Assembly (NCBI RefSeq): GCF_015223055.1
Contig: NZ_JADFBX010000001.1
Coordinates: 682,001 to 746,000, forward strand
DNA from: Pedobacter sp. MC2016-24
Lineage (GTDB): Bacteria; Bacteroidota; Bacteroidia; Sphingobacteriales; Sphingobacteriaceae
DNA: 64,000 nucleotides
Direction: 5' to 3'
The notes beneath the pieces were generated by a model that saw only the letters and a list, made by a program, of their open reading frames with translations, ran no database searches and was not told the DNA's origin. Position numbers and translations under genes: made by a program. Of the stretch, positions 35,629 through 45,102 are shown one piece after another (position 1 is the stretch's first letter; each line of letters starts with the position of its first letter).

Positions 35629-36111
35629 ATGAAAAGACTTCTTTTATCTTTTATAATAGCAGCATTGTCTTTCAGCACATTTGCACAAGCTTTAACACCC
35701 GGTGCCAGTCTGCCCAAAGCACAATTTTACACTTCAGACGGTAAGGTATTTACGACCGATCAATTTTCCAAAGGCACTAAATCATTACTGATGTTTTTTG
35801 ATGCGACCTGTGAGCATTGCCAGAAGGTGGCTAAAGAAGTCTCTTCAAGAAGCAAAGAAATTACCGGAGTTCAGATGTATATGATTACTCAGGATGAGCA
35901 ACGTTCGATCAATTATTTTATGGATAACTTTGCAAAGCCCTTAAAAGAACTTAAAAATGTGACGGTTTTACAGGATAAGGATCATGTATTCATCCCTTTA
36001 TTCCAACCCAAACAATATCCTTCGTTATATCTTTATGGTAAAGACCGGAAACTAATTCTTTATTCCAGCAATGAAAAAGACGTAGCTAAATTCTTCAAAT
36101 TATTCAAGTAA
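35629..36111 (+). CDS. Exported TlpA-like thioredoxin-fold protein
   Basis: 160 residues from the ATG at 35629 (MKRLLLSFIIAALSFSTFAQ); an upstream alternative start would bury the signal peptide. The active site is CEHC in LMFFDATCEHCQKVAKEV, preceded by LTPGASLPKAQFYTSDG and followed by VTVLQDKD and QYPSLYLYGKD, where the cis-Pro loop falls. It is likely a periplasmic disulfide reductase. Its last codons form half of a terminator stem serving the convergent gene. Confidence 0.88.
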   Translation: MKRLLLSFIIAALSFSTFAQALTPGASLPKAQFYTSDGKVFTTDQFSKGTKSLLMFFDATCEHCQKVAKEVSSRSKEITGVQMYMITQDEQRSINYFMDNFAKPLKELKNVTVLQDKDHVFIPLFQPKQYPSLYLYGKDRKLILYSSNEKDVAKFFKLFK

Positions 36112-36123
36112 TTTAGCTACGTC
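36079..36123 (-). terminator. Terminator stem embedded in a coding 3' end
   Basis: GACGTAGCTAAATT (36079-36092) and AATTTAGCTACGTC (36110-36123) form a perfect 14-bp stem with a 17-nt loop. On the minus strand it is followed by TTTTTC, so it terminates the minus-strand NTF2-like gene. The left arm and loop are inside the convergent thioredoxin-like CDS. Confidence 0.8.
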
Positions 36124-36142
36124 CTTAACATATAGCCAGGGG

Positions 36143-36577
36143 CTAGTTTACTTTAAACGCGCGTCTGGCTAATAATTTCCAGTCCCCTTTTTGTTTTTCC
36201 CAAACCAGTACAATTCCAAGACTTACTTTACCTGGAACCCCACCATCGTTAGAATCTGCTTTTAAGACATGTCTCACAATGGCCGTATTTCCTGCAACTG
36301 TGATGGTCTGGTCCAGCAAATCAATTTTCAAAAAGTCCGACTTTTTAGTAGCAATTGCCTCTACAAAATCAGCTTTATGCTGAAGTCTAAGATTAGAATG
36401 CTCATATGTCAGGTTATCCGCTGCGATACTTTCCAGATCGGCTTTATTTCCACTAATCATAGCCAGTCTCATTTTCTCCACAGCCGCAGCTACTTTAGTT
36501 TCCTCTTTAGATTGTTGTGCCGTGGCAAATAGCGTCATAAACATTAAAATAATTAAAGTGATTGGTTTCTTCATCAT
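36143..36577 (-). CDS. Exported NTF2-like (DUF4440/SnoaL-type) protein
   Basis: 144 residues with a signal peptide ending FATAQ (about 20). The core shows the cone-like NTF2 fold: a helix with VAAAVEKMRLAMISGNKADLESIAADNLTYEHSN, FVEAIATKKSDFLKIDLLDQTITVAGNTAIVRHVLKAD, and VSLGIVLVWEKQKGDWKLLARRAFKV. Members bind small ligands or act as poorly characterised enzymes. Single gene just upstream of a terminator and 31 bp from the S9 peptidase end. Confidence 0.88.
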   Translation of the reverse strand: MMKKPITLIILMFMTLFATAQQSKEETKVAAAVEKMRLAMISGNKADLESIAADNLTYEHSNLRLQHKADFVEAIATKKSDFLKIDLLDQTITVAGNTAIVRHVLKADSNDGGVPGKVSLGIVLVWEKQKGDWKLLARRAFKVN

Positions 36578-36608
36578 ATGCTCGTTGTATTAAGGTTAAA
36601 AGATTAGG

Positions 36609-38723
36609 TTATTTATACTTCAGGCCCATGTTATAAAACATAAAAGCCCATCGGTCAGCAATTTCCTCAATAGCTTTATCTGTCGGTTTTCCGGCTCCGT
36701 GTCCCGCATTGGTTTGTATACTGATTAGTACCGGCGCATCGCCAGCCTGGTCTTTCTGTAAGGTAGCAGCAAACTTAAACGAATGCGCAGGTACCACGCG
36801 GTCGTCATGATCAGCAGTAGTAACCAATGTTGCCGGATATTTCACTCCCGGTTTTAAAGCATGTACCGGAGAATAGCGGTACAAATAATCAAACATTTCT
36901 TTCGAGTCTGCCGAAGTTCCATAATCGTAGCTCCAGCCTGCACCAGCAGTAAACTGGTGATAACGCAACATATCCATCACCCCTACTGCCGGAAAAGCTA
37001 CTTTGAAAAGATCCGGACGCTGTGCTAAAGTTGCACCCACAAGTAAACCACCATTAGAACCACCCATGCTGGCCAGATAATCCTTAGACGTATATTTATT
37101 GGTGATCAGATAATCTGCTGCTGCAATAAAATCATCAAACACATTTTGCTTTTTTAATTTGGTACCGGCCAAATGCCATTCTTCACCATATTCGCCTCCA
37201 CCTCTCAAATTGGCAACCGCATAAATACCCCCCTGATCCAGTAAAATGATATTTGCGGTATTGAAGCTTGGCGTCAGGCTGATGTTAAAGCCTCCGTAAC
37301 CATACAGCACCGTCGGATTTTGCCCGTTCAATACCAAGCCCTTTTTATAAGTGATGATCATGGGTACCTTGGTCCCATCCTTAGAAGTATAAAATATCTG
37401 TTTCGACTCGTAATTGTCCGGATTAAAATCAACACCCGACTTTTTATATAGGTCCGATTTCCCGGAGGCTATGGTATATTTAAAGATCGTTGTCGGATAA
37501 ACGTAAGAGGTAAACGTATAGTACAAATCCTTATCCCCTTCTTTACTGCCAAAACCAGTAGCTGTACCCAGTCCCGGAAGTTTAATTTCATGTTCCAGCT
37601 TACCATCCATCTGGTACTGCAATACCACTGATACAGCATCCTTAATGTAATTGGCAAAAATGCGGCCACCACCAGTAGCAGGTGTCAATACATTTTTAGT
37701 CTCTGCAATTAAATCCTTCCAGTTTTCCGGTTTCGCGTTGCCTGCATCTACCGTTACCACCTTACCATTCGGTGCATTTAAGTTCGTGTAGATGTATAAT
37801 TTACTGCCCATATTGGCAATTACACTGTGGTTCTTTTCAAAATCAGTTACCACAGGCACAATTGCAGAACCCGGACTTTTTAAATCCTGTATATACAATT
37901 CATTGCCGGAAGTAGAATTTGCAGCAGAAATGATCAGGTAATGCTGATCTTCAGTCAAATCCGCACTTACATAACGCCTGGGTGTCTGGTCACCACCAAA
38001 AATCAACACGTCATCAGCCTGTGCCGTACCCAATTTGTGATAATACAATTTATGGTGTTGTGTTAAGCCAGAAAGTTGGCTGCCAGCTTTAGGCTTGTCA
38101 TAGCTGCTGTAATAAAAACCATCATTCCCTTTCCAGGCAATCCCCGAGAACTTCACATCGACCAGGGTCTCGCCAATCACACTTTTATCAGCAGCATGAA
38201 GTACAATAACCTTAGTCCAGTCCGACCCGCCTTCTGAAATCTGATAGGCAAGCAAGCTCCCGTCTTTTGAAAAATTGACTCCGGCCAATGAAGTCGAGCC
38301 GTCTTTCGAAAAAGTATTGGGGTCCAGAAATACTTCCGAAACACCATCCTTTTCCCGGTACAATACACTTTGATTCTGTAAGCCTGTATTTTTAGAATAA
38401 TAGGTATAAGCCCCCTCTTTAAATGGCTGCGAATACTTTTCGTAATTCATTAGCTTGGTTAAACGATCTTTAATCGCATTCCGATAAGGAATTTTAGAAA
38501 AATATGCCCTGGTTACGGCGTTTTGTTCAATTACCCAGGCTTTGGTATCTTCAGCACGGTCATCTTCCAACCAACGGTATGGATCTGCAACTACGGTTTC
38601 AAAATAAGTATCTTTAATTTCTGTTCTTTTCGTCTGTGGGTAGGTCATTGTTATTTTTTGCTGGGCCATGCCTGATAGTGGCAGCAAGCCCAATAAGATT
38701 AAACTGTTTTTTAATGAAATCAT
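36609..38723 (-). CDS. Prolyl oligopeptidase (family S9A), exported
   Basis: 704 residues with a signal peptide (LPLSGMAQ, about 21). The N-terminal beta-propeller (about 80-440) covers the active site. The catalytic serine is Ser556 in GGSNGGLL, with the Asp in DHDDRVVP and the His in NAGHGAGKP near the C-terminus. The segments DPYRWLED and YGYGGFNISLTPSF are hallmarks of prolyl oligopeptidases. It cleaves short peptides after proline in the periplasm. It precedes no obvious operon partner, but an M28 peptidase lies 49 bp away on the same strand. Confidence 0.94.
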   Translation of the reverse strand: MISLKNSLILLGLLPLSGMAQQKITMTYPQTKRTEIKDTYFETVVADPYRWLEDDRAEDTKAWVIEQNAVTRAYFSKIPYRNAIKDRLTKLMNYEKYSQPFKEGAYTYYSKNTGLQNQSVLYREKDGVSEVFLDPNTFSKDGSTSLAGVNFSKDGSLLAYQISEGGSDWTKVIVLHAADKSVIGETLVDVKFSGIAWKGNDGFYYSSYDKPKAGSQLSGLTQHHKLYYHKLGTAQADDVLIFGGDQTPRRYVSADLTEDQHYLIISAANSTSGNELYIQDLKSPGSAIVPVVTDFEKNHSVIANMGSKLYIYTNLNAPNGKVVTVDAGNAKPENWKDLIAETKNVLTPATGGGRIFANYIKDAVSVVLQYQMDGKLEHEIKLPGLGTATGFGSKEGDKDLYYTFTSYVYPTTIFKYTIASGKSDLYKKSGVDFNPDNYESKQIFYTSKDGTKVPMIITYKKGLVLNGQNPTVLYGYGGFNISLTPSFNTANIILLDQGGIYAVANLRGGGEYGEEWHLAGTKLKKQNVFDDFIAAADYLITNKYTSKDYLASMGGSNGGLLVGATLAQRPDLFKVAFPAVGVMDMLRYHQFTAGAGWSYDYGTSADSKEMFDYLYRYSPVHALKPGVKYPATLVTTADHDDRVVPAHSFKFAATLQKDQAGDAPVLISIQTNAGHGAGKPTDKAIEEIADRWAFMFYNMGLKYK

Positions 38724-38772
38724 TTCCTGATGTTTTTCAATTCCGAATTTAGGAATTAAAAAAAGAAATCTA

Positions 38773-41007
38773 TCATTTTGTTCCCAGTCCGGTAGCCAAA
38801 AAAACAGCCAGTTGCTGGATGCGTTCAGCAGTCAGATCTACTTGCTTCGTCACTTCGAACCAGTCGCCCTGCTCTATCGCTTCGCGAATACCTGGCAAGG
38901 TTTTTACGCTGTAACCCGTATGCAAACCAGGTGCATACAAGCTGTGTTTATACCAGGGTCTTTGCGGTAACCCGGCTGTAAGCAGCAACTGACGTTCGGC
39001 CTGATATAGGATTTCACTTAGGCCCGCGCGTTCTTTTTTATCCTGTAATGCCTTTGTCGCACGTAATGAAACGTTTTCAACCGATTTGCCGAGTGCAGCA
39101 ATCGCTTTATCCAGATTGGCAAAATCAAGTTCCGGCACCACAGGCTTATTGCGTGGAACGTAAAAAACTGTCAAAGGATCTGCTGCCTGCTGGTATTTAC
39201 CTTCATTGATCAAACGGTTTTCCTGCGCATTACTTTCACGTAAATCATCGCCCAGCTTAATTAACTCCTGAACATAGCCTTTCAATGCCACATGAAGATC
39301 AGCATATTCAAAAGGTAAAACATCCGCTTCAGCCAGGCGCAACAAGGTGCGCCCGGTCACTTTGGCCAGCGTAATTCCATAATCAAAGTTACGGTCCTTA
39401 AAGCGGACATAATCCTCATACGAATCAAAATTAGTATGGTATTCTCCACCTTCATCTTCGCCTTCAAACTCAAAATTAAGCGAAGGAATACCAAGGTGTT
39501 GAAAGAAAGGCGAATAATCCGATCCTGTACCCAGGGCATCCAAAGGAAATTTATTCAGATCAAAGCGCTCTTTTTTTAACTTCAAAGTCGTACCTGTCAC
39601 CAGATCATGCGATTTGCGCCTTTCCAACACACTAACCTGGGTCTGAGGATCAGGCACTTCCTGTGCAATATCGGTCACCAGACTTGCCAATTGCTGGGCC
39701 CCACCGGCCTTTAGAAAACCACGCCCGTTTCCATCGGTATTGATATAAGCTACCGCTTTGCGGCTGAGTTCATCTGCATGATCTTCCACCCATTCTGTAG
39801 AACCGAGCAAACCAGGCTCCTCACCATCCCAGGCACAATACACCAATGTTCTTTTTGGTTTATAACCCGTTTTGAGCAATGCGCCAATGGCTTTTGCTTC
39901 TTCCAGCAGGGCAGCAAGTCCGCTTACCGGGTCAGCAGCCCCATTTACCCAGGCATCATGATGGTTACCACGAACGACCCATTGATCCGGATAAACTGTC
40001 CCTTTAATTTTCGCGATCACATTGTAAGCCGATACGCGGTTCCAGTTGGATGCTACTTTCAAATGTACTTTAGCACGTCCGGCACCGATGTGATACGTAA
40101 TCGGCAAGGCTCCGCGCCAGCTTTCGGGTGCTACAGGACCATCAAGGGCAGACAATAAAGGCAAAGCATCATGATAGCTAATGGGCAAAACCGGTATTTT
40201 CAAAATGCTCTGCGCATCTTCCTTAAGTATCCTTTCTGCCGTTTGCGTAGCCGCGATTCCTGGTGTTAAAGGATCACCGGGTTGCACCATCACATCCAGT
40301 ACCGAACCCCTTTGAGCGGCATTTTCATTTTTAAAAGGACCTGCCGGATAAACATCACCTTTATAATATCCATCTTCTTTGGGATCGGAGTAAATGATAC
40401 AACCAATGGCTCCTCTTTCATAGGCCAGTTTAGGTTTAAGTCCGCGCCACGACCTTCCATATCTCGCAATCACAATTTTACCTGAAACATTTAGTCCCAA
40501 CTTTTCCAATCGATCATAGTCCTCGGGCAAACCAAAATTTACATAAATCAGTTCTCCGGTCACATCGCCATCTGCGCCCCAGGCATTATAAGCAGGCAAC
40601 TGACCCGATTGTCCGGAGCTGGCATCGTCAGCATAAGCCGGTTCTTTTAAGCTTGCTGTAAACTGAATGGGTTCAGTCAAAGTCAGCACCCTGGTTTTCG
40701 GTGTTGGAAACAACACCTCATAACGTTCAATCTTGCTATCCAGCCAACCATAATCCTTAAATCGCTTTAAAATGGTTTCGGCTACGATTTTACCCTGTTC
40801 AGACCCCAAATGATGTGGTTTTGCACTCAGCTCCTTAATGGTACGACCAATGTTTGCAGCATTCAGCTGCTGGTCAAAGCGCTCTTCTAAAGTACGTTGT
40901 AATACGGAGGATTTTGAACTGAATCCCCGCAAATCAGTTGTTTGAGCAAATAGCCCATTGGAATTGGCCGCTAAAAGCAAAGCCAAAATTACCCCCTGTG
41001 TTTTCAT
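38773..41007 (-). CDS. M28-family zinc carboxypeptidase (glutamate carboxypeptidase II-like), exported
   Basis: 744 residues. Signal peptide ending GLFAQ. The layout matches GCPII/transferrin-receptor relatives: a PA domain (LIYVNFGLPEDYDRLEKLGLNVSGKIVIARYG, about 150-185), the M28 catalytic core with RGNHHDAWVNGAADPVSGLAALLE and WDGEEPGLLGSTEW, GSDYSPFFQHLGIPSLNFEFEGE, YHTNFDSYE, and a C-terminal dimerisation domain ending PGIREAIEQGDW. It removes C-terminal residues, classically glutamate, from peptides outside the cytoplasm. With the adjacent S9 enzyme it would serve peptide scavenging. Confidence 0.94.
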   Translation of the reverse strand: MKTQGVILALLLAANSNGLFAQTTDLRGFSSKSSVLQRTLEERFDQQLNAANIGRTIKELSAKPHHLGSEQGKIVAETILKRFKDYGWLDSKIERYEVLFPTPKTRVLTLTEPIQFTASLKEPAYADDASSGQSGQLPAYNAWGADGDVTGELIYVNFGLPEDYDRLEKLGLNVSGKIVIARYGRSWRGLKPKLAYERGAIGCIIYSDPKEDGYYKGDVYPAGPFKNENAAQRGSVLDVMVQPGDPLTPGIAATQTAERILKEDAQSILKIPVLPISYHDALPLLSALDGPVAPESWRGALPITYHIGAGRAKVHLKVASNWNRVSAYNVIAKIKGTVYPDQWVVRGNHHDAWVNGAADPVSGLAALLEEAKAIGALLKTGYKPKRTLVYCAWDGEEPGLLGSTEWVEDHADELSRKAVAYINTDGNGRGFLKAGGAQQLASLVTDIAQEVPDPQTQVSVLERRKSHDLVTGTTLKLKKERFDLNKFPLDALGTGSDYSPFFQHLGIPSLNFEFEGEDEGGEYHTNFDSYEDYVRFKDRNFDYGITLAKVTGRTLLRLAEADVLPFEYADLHVALKGYVQELIKLGDDLRESNAQENRLINEGKYQQAADPLTVFYVPRNKPVVPELDFANLDKAIAALGKSVENVSLRATKALQDKKERAGLSEILYQAERQLLLTAGLPQRPWYKHSLYAPGLHTGYSVKTLPGIREAIEQGDWFEVTKQVDLTAERIQQLAVFLATGLGTK

Positions 41008-41207
41008 GCTTTGTTGTGTAAAAGTTTATCCATAGAATCTTCAATTTCACCAGCCAACAATAATTAATTAAAGATAACAAAATACCCTTAATAATTACGA
41101 CAATGTGACCTTACCACAAAGATACAGAATAAAGACTACTAAATTAATAGATTTAATAATAAACCCATTTTTATTAATTCATAATAATTTCTATCTTGAA
41201 CCTGCCT

Positions 41208-41759
41208 ATGTTATATATTTCTATTGCCCTGATATGCCTGCTTATTTGTGGCGGCATTTACTATTACAACCAATTGGTACGCCGGAAAAATCGGATGAAC
41301 GAGGCTTGGAGTGGCATTGATGTCTACCTCAAAAAGCGGCACGAGCTAATTCCAAACCTGGTCGAGACTGTTAAAGGTTATGCAGGATATGAACAAAGAG
41401 TATTGCAAAACCTTACTGTTCTCCGTTCTGAGGCAGGGCAAAAGGCCCAAAGTCAGGAAAAGATAGATACAGAAAACAACCTGTCGCAACAAATTACCCG
41501 GTTAATGGTCATTGCAGAAAACTATCCGGACTTAAAAGCAAATACCAATTTCCTGCAACTTCAAACCCAACTGGAAACTTTGGAAACCGAGATTGAACTT
41601 TCCAGAAGGTATTACAATGGCACCGTCCGCGAAAACAACATCTCGGTACAGTCCTTCCCAGGAAATCTGATTGCCTCTGCATTTGGTTTTAAAGATGGCA
41701 TCTTCTTTGAAATCAGCAATACCGAAGAACGCGAATCCCTAAACGTTTCATTCAAATAG
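41208..41759 (+). CDS. LemA family protein
   Basis: 183 residues from the ATG at 41208; a TTG at 41196 would add 4 residues. A single N-terminal membrane span (MLYISIALICLLICGGIYYYN) is followed by the LemA helical domain (RRKNRMNEAWSGIDVYLKKRHELIPNLVETVKGYAGYEQ), with YNGTVRENNISVQSFPGNLIA near the end. LemA proteins have an extracytoplasmic N-terminus and unknown function. It is paired 4 bp upstream of a DUF2207 protein, a very common LemA partner. Confidence 0.93.
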   Translation: MLYISIALICLLICGGIYYYNQLVRRKNRMNEAWSGIDVYLKKRHELIPNLVETVKGYAGYEQRVLQNLTVLRSEAGQKAQSQEKIDTENNLSQQITRLMVIAENYPDLKANTNFLQLQTQLETLETEIELSRRYYNGTVRENNISVQSFPGNLIASAFGFKDGIFFEISNTEERESLNVSFK

Positions 41760-41763
41760 CCAC

Positions 41764-43695
41764 ATGATCTCCAGAACTTTATCTTCAGGCATCGGACTTC
41801 TTGTTCTTTTGTTCTTAATCGGTAACGCTAGCCGCACTGCCTGCGCTCAGGAAACTTACCCGGAGCCACAAAACACCACTGAAAGAATCATGTCCTTTCA
41901 TTCTGACATCCGGATAGACAGTACCGGAATGATGTATGTGAGCGAGAAAATCAAAGTTTATGCATCGGGTTCAGAAATTAAACGCGGTCTGGTCCGAACA
42001 ATACCCATTTTCAGAAAAGACATTTTCGGACAAAAGAAATCGGCTGATTTTAAAATAACCAGCATTTTAAGAGATGGAAAAAAGGAAAACTACAAAACGA
42101 AGAAAGACAATGGAGCGCGTAGTATATATATAGGTAATGAAGACATCATCCTGGACCCCGGGGTTTACGCCTATGAAATCAATTACGAAACCAAGGGACA
42201 GGTTGGCTTTTTTGAGGATTATGACGAAATTTATTGGAACGTAACCGGCAGTGAATGGTCATTCAGAATAGACAGCGCATCGGCAACCATTGTACTTCCC
42301 AAAGCTGCTATGCCCGGCAATACTGCCTGTTATACCGGCCCTACAGGTTCTAAGGCTAAAAATTGCAACATCACTGTAAATCCAGACCATTCTGTAACCT
42401 TTAAAACCGTTGCAGAACTGAACAGTGGTGAAGGTTTTACCATAGCCGAGGCATTTACCAGGAACGTAATTCAAAGACCTTCTGCATTGGCATTATTTTT
42501 TAACGATTTCCTTAAAATTGCCCTAACTTTTGTTTTGCTGATTGGACTTGCAGCGTATTATTACATAAGTTGGTCACGTTACGGTCGCGATCCAAAGGAG
42601 AAAGTTGTCATTCCTACGTTCAAAGTGCCAAACGACTGGTCGCCCGCCCTGCTCCGGTATTTTTACAAGAAAAAAATCGACGACAAATCATTTGCCATTT
42701 CCATCATCAATATGGCTGTAAAAAAAGTCATTAAAATTAGTAAGGGAATAGGTAAAAAAGAAGATTATGCAATAGAGCGGTCTACCGGTCTGACCAATTC
42801 ACTATCTAATGAAGAAGAGGCCATTTATTTCCGCTTTTTAAATACGAAAAAAAGAATCTACATCAACAAAGCCAACGGTGCTACCATCAATGCCGGAAAG
42901 AATGCACATCGGGAACGGCTTAAACCGCAATTAAATTTAAAGGAATTCTTTGTTGAGCATAAGGCACACCTCATGAAGGCGATTGGAATTACGATTGGAG
43001 CAAATGTCATCTTTATGATTTTTGTAGAAAAAGGTGGGCCACTAACCTTATTGTTTCTCAGCCCTTTTATTGTAATTGGCGGCGCATGTTTCATTTCCGG
43101 CATCAGAATGTTTAAAACCTCAAAGGCAGCAGCTATTTTCTTAATCGTCTGGGGAGCAGGATTTGGTGGTGGTCCGCTGTTCATGATATTCGGCAGCCTG
43201 GCTCACTTACCCCTACTTTCCACCATTTTTTTTACGGTCAGTATCCCCATGTTTGTTCTGTATATTTTCCTGATCAAAGCGCCTACAGAAGCCGGTTCAA
43301 CAGTGATCAATCAAATCAAAGGCTTTAAAATGTATCTGGAAACCGCAGAAGCAGACCGCTTGAACATTCTGAATCCACCGGATTTAACGCCTGCATTATT
43401 TGAGAAATTCCTGCCCTATGCACTGGCACTGGATGTAGAAAATGCCTGGGCTGCTAAATTTGAAAGCATTTTAAATGACGCAGACTACTTGCCCGACTGG
43501 TATGAAGGTGACAATTTCAATCACAGAAACATGGCGGCTGGTTTTATACAGCCTTTTAACAGCGCAGTTAGCGACAGCAGACCGGATACAGGATCATCAT
43601 CCGGCTCGTCCGGAAGTTCCAGCTGGAGTTCCGGCAGCAGCGACAGTGGATCATCCGGTGGTGGAGGTGGTGGCGGAGGCGGGGGCGGCTGGTAA
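41764..43695 (+). CDS. DUF2207 membrane protein with Gly-rich tail
   Basis: 643 residues. Signal peptide (SRTACAQ), then an extracytoplasmic DUF2207 domain (ITSILRDGKKENYKTKKDNG..YIGNEDIILDPGVYAYEINYETKGQVGFFEDYDEIYWNVTGSEW). There is one span near 245-270 and further spans at about 400-475. The C-terminus is a low-complexity Ser/Gly stretch ending in a glycine run and Trp, typical of the LemA/TPM-associated group. It probably forms a complex with LemA at the inner membrane. Role unknown. It ends 4 bp before the convergent DUF3050 gene. Confidence 0.9.
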   Translation: MISRTLSSGIGLLVLLFLIGNASRTACAQETYPEPQNTTERIMSFHSDIRIDSTGMMYVSEKIKVYASGSEIKRGLVRTIPIFRKDIFGQKKSADFKITSILRDGKKENYKTKKDNGARSIYIGNEDIILDPGVYAYEINYETKGQVGFFEDYDEIYWNVTGSEWSFRIDSASATIVLPKAAMPGNTACYTGPTGSKAKNCNITVNPDHSVTFKTVAELNSGEGFTIAEAFTRNVIQRPSALALFFNDFLKIALTFVLLIGLAAYYYISWSRYGRDPKEKVVIPTFKVPNDWSPALLRYFYKKKIDDKSFAISIINMAVKKVIKISKGIGKKEDYAIERSTGLTNSLSNEEEAIYFRFLNTKKRIYINKANGATINAGKNAHRERLKPQLNLKEFFVEHKAHLMKAIGITIGANVIFMIFVEKGGPLTLLFLSPFIVIGGACFISGIRMFKTSKAAAIFLIVWGAGFGGGPLFMIFGSLAHLPLLSTIFFTVSIPMFVLYIFLIKAPTEAGSTVINQIKGFKMYLETAEADRLNILNPPDLTPALFEKFLPYALALDVENAWAAKFESILNDADYLPDWYEGDNFNHRNMAAGFIQPFNSAVSDSRPDTGSSSGSSGSSSWSSGSSDSGSSGGGGGGGGGGGW

Positions 43696-43699
43696 ACAG

Positions 43700-44482
43700 T
43701 TAAACCAGACTTTTGGCCTTGATCATTTCAAAAGCGCCATCCCAAAGCAAAAGTCTTTTTTTCAAGGATTCGATGCTGGCGGTTTCTGCAGCTTCCCAAT
43801 AGGCTTGATTGTCGCTACAGAGGTCGGCAGTCATTTCCAAAGCCAGATGGCTATGGTGATCACCATCCACTTCAATATGACGATCCAGGTAGTACTTAAA
43901 TAAGGAAATCTGATCCGGAAACTTCTGGTTTAAATCGTTAACAATTGACAAAAACATGTTTGGAATCAAATCTTCGCGACCAAAAGTAAAAGTACTGGCC
44001 TGTAAATGAGCCTGCCCGCTATTGATGATCTCGAAAGTGAAGTCTACAAAAGCCCTTGCTTCGGCAGGCGTACCTGCTGTCAGGTAAGCAGCATTCAAAT
44101 CCTCGCCAGCTTTTAACGCATTTACAAAACTATAGATCTCAGCGGTGTCAGCGCCACACTGGTCCATGGCATCCAGATACATTTCAAAATGACTTTTACG
44201 TACACCAGAATGATCCACATCCGATTCTTCACCTGCTACGATTTCGTTAATAAGGTACCTGATGTTACCAGAACCAACCGGAAACCAGGGTAACGAAGTA
44301 CAAGTCAGGTTAATCTGAAGCGACTTCAATAAGGACATGAAATCCCATACGGCATACACATGAAATTGCATGAAGATTTTAAGATCTTCAAGGTCATTGA
44401 TTACGCCATAAACTTTATGGTTAATAATTTCCTGTCTTAATGGCTCAATGGCATCCTGTATTTTTTGAATCGCTTTATTCAT
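43700..44482 (-). CDS. DUF3050 (haem-oxygenase-like fold) protein
   Basis: 260 residues, cytosolic. Characteristic segments are LRQEIINHKVYGVINDLEDLKIFMQFHVYAVWDFMSLLKSLQ, WFPVGSGNIRYLINEIVAGEESD, SHFEMYLDAMDQCGA and YYLDRHIEVDGDHHSHLA. The His/Glu residues in HVYAVWDF, NEIVAGEESD and HIEVDGDHH resemble metal ligands of the HDO/TenA-like all-helical fold. The reaction is unknown. Single gene. Confidence 0.88.
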   Translation of the reverse strand: MNKAIQKIQDAIEPLRQEIINHKVYGVINDLEDLKIFMQFHVYAVWDFMSLLKSLQINLTCTSLPWFPVGSGNIRYLINEIVAGEESDVDHSGVRKSHFEMYLDAMDQCGADTAEIYSFVNALKAGEDLNAAYLTAGTPAEARAFVDFTFEIINSGQAHLQASTFTFGREDLIPNMFLSIVNDLNQKFPDQISLFKYYLDRHIEVDGDHHSHLALEMTADLCSDNQAYWEAAETASIESLKKRLLLWDGAFEMIKAKSLV

Positions 44483-44547
44483 CCTATTTAAATAATGCGC
44501 AAAAGTAAATAATTATGACACAGCCAAGCATAAACTTTTTGTCATTT

Positions 44548-45078
44548 TTATTTTTTCAAAGCATCATAAGCTTTGGCAAAATCAGCCCGTTTAATAGAAA
44601 GGCAACCATTCGCCCCTTTTTTAAACTGATCTTCCGTAATGGATTGCATCTCCAGCGCCAAACGCCTGTTGCTGTATTTATAATTCGTTTCCCAATTGGC
44701 CTCTCCCGCTTCCAGGCCCTTATACTTTAAGCTCAAATAACTGGCTACTTTTTGTTGTCCTTCAAACGATGTTATTTTAAAAGCAAAACCAGCCAGTACC
44801 CCGTTGTAAGCTAACAAATCAACATTTTGCGGCACATAACCCGCAAATTCAAATTTACTGTTACTGAAAGTATAAGAGATCATCTGTTGCTGATCAAACA
44901 ACAATTCTTTTTTAATGTCTTTAATGCCAGTAATTAAAGTATCTATGGTTTCTGTTAGCTGAAAGATGCTTAGGTCGCTTTTTTTAACAATTTGAGCTCT
45001 TGAAGTCAAAATCAGGATGAACGTGAAAAAGAATAGCAATAAGAAACGGAAATGATATTTTAACATAAAATTGAACAT
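44548..45078 (-). CDS. Hypothetical exported protein
   Basis: 176 residues with a signal peptide rich in Phe/Leu (LLLFFFTFILILTSRAQ, cleavage about 29). The mature domain contains IFQLTETIDTLITGIKDIKKE, VPQNVDLLAYNGVLAGFAFKITSFEGQQKVASYLSLKYKGLEAG and RRLALEMQSITEDQ. No family recognised. It lies 24 bp downstream of the beta-lactamase stop, on the same strand, and may be cotranscribed. Confidence 0.7.
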   Translation of the reverse strand: MFNFMLKYHFRFLLLFFFTFILILTSRAQIVKKSDLSIFQLTETIDTLITGIKDIKKELLFDQQQMISYTFSNSKFEFAGYVPQNVDLLAYNGVLAGFAFKITSFEGQQKVASYLSLKYKGLEAGEANWETNYKYSNRRLALEMQSITEDQFKKGANGCLSIKRADFAKAYDALKK

Positions 45079-45102
45079 ACTGAGATAGCATAACGCAAAA
45101 AG

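Noticed and set aside
38738..38760. Short AATTCC/GGAATT hairpin between the S9 and M28 genes as a terminator
   Set aside because: The stem is only 6 bp and AT-rich, and no T-run follows on the minus strand where it would be needed.
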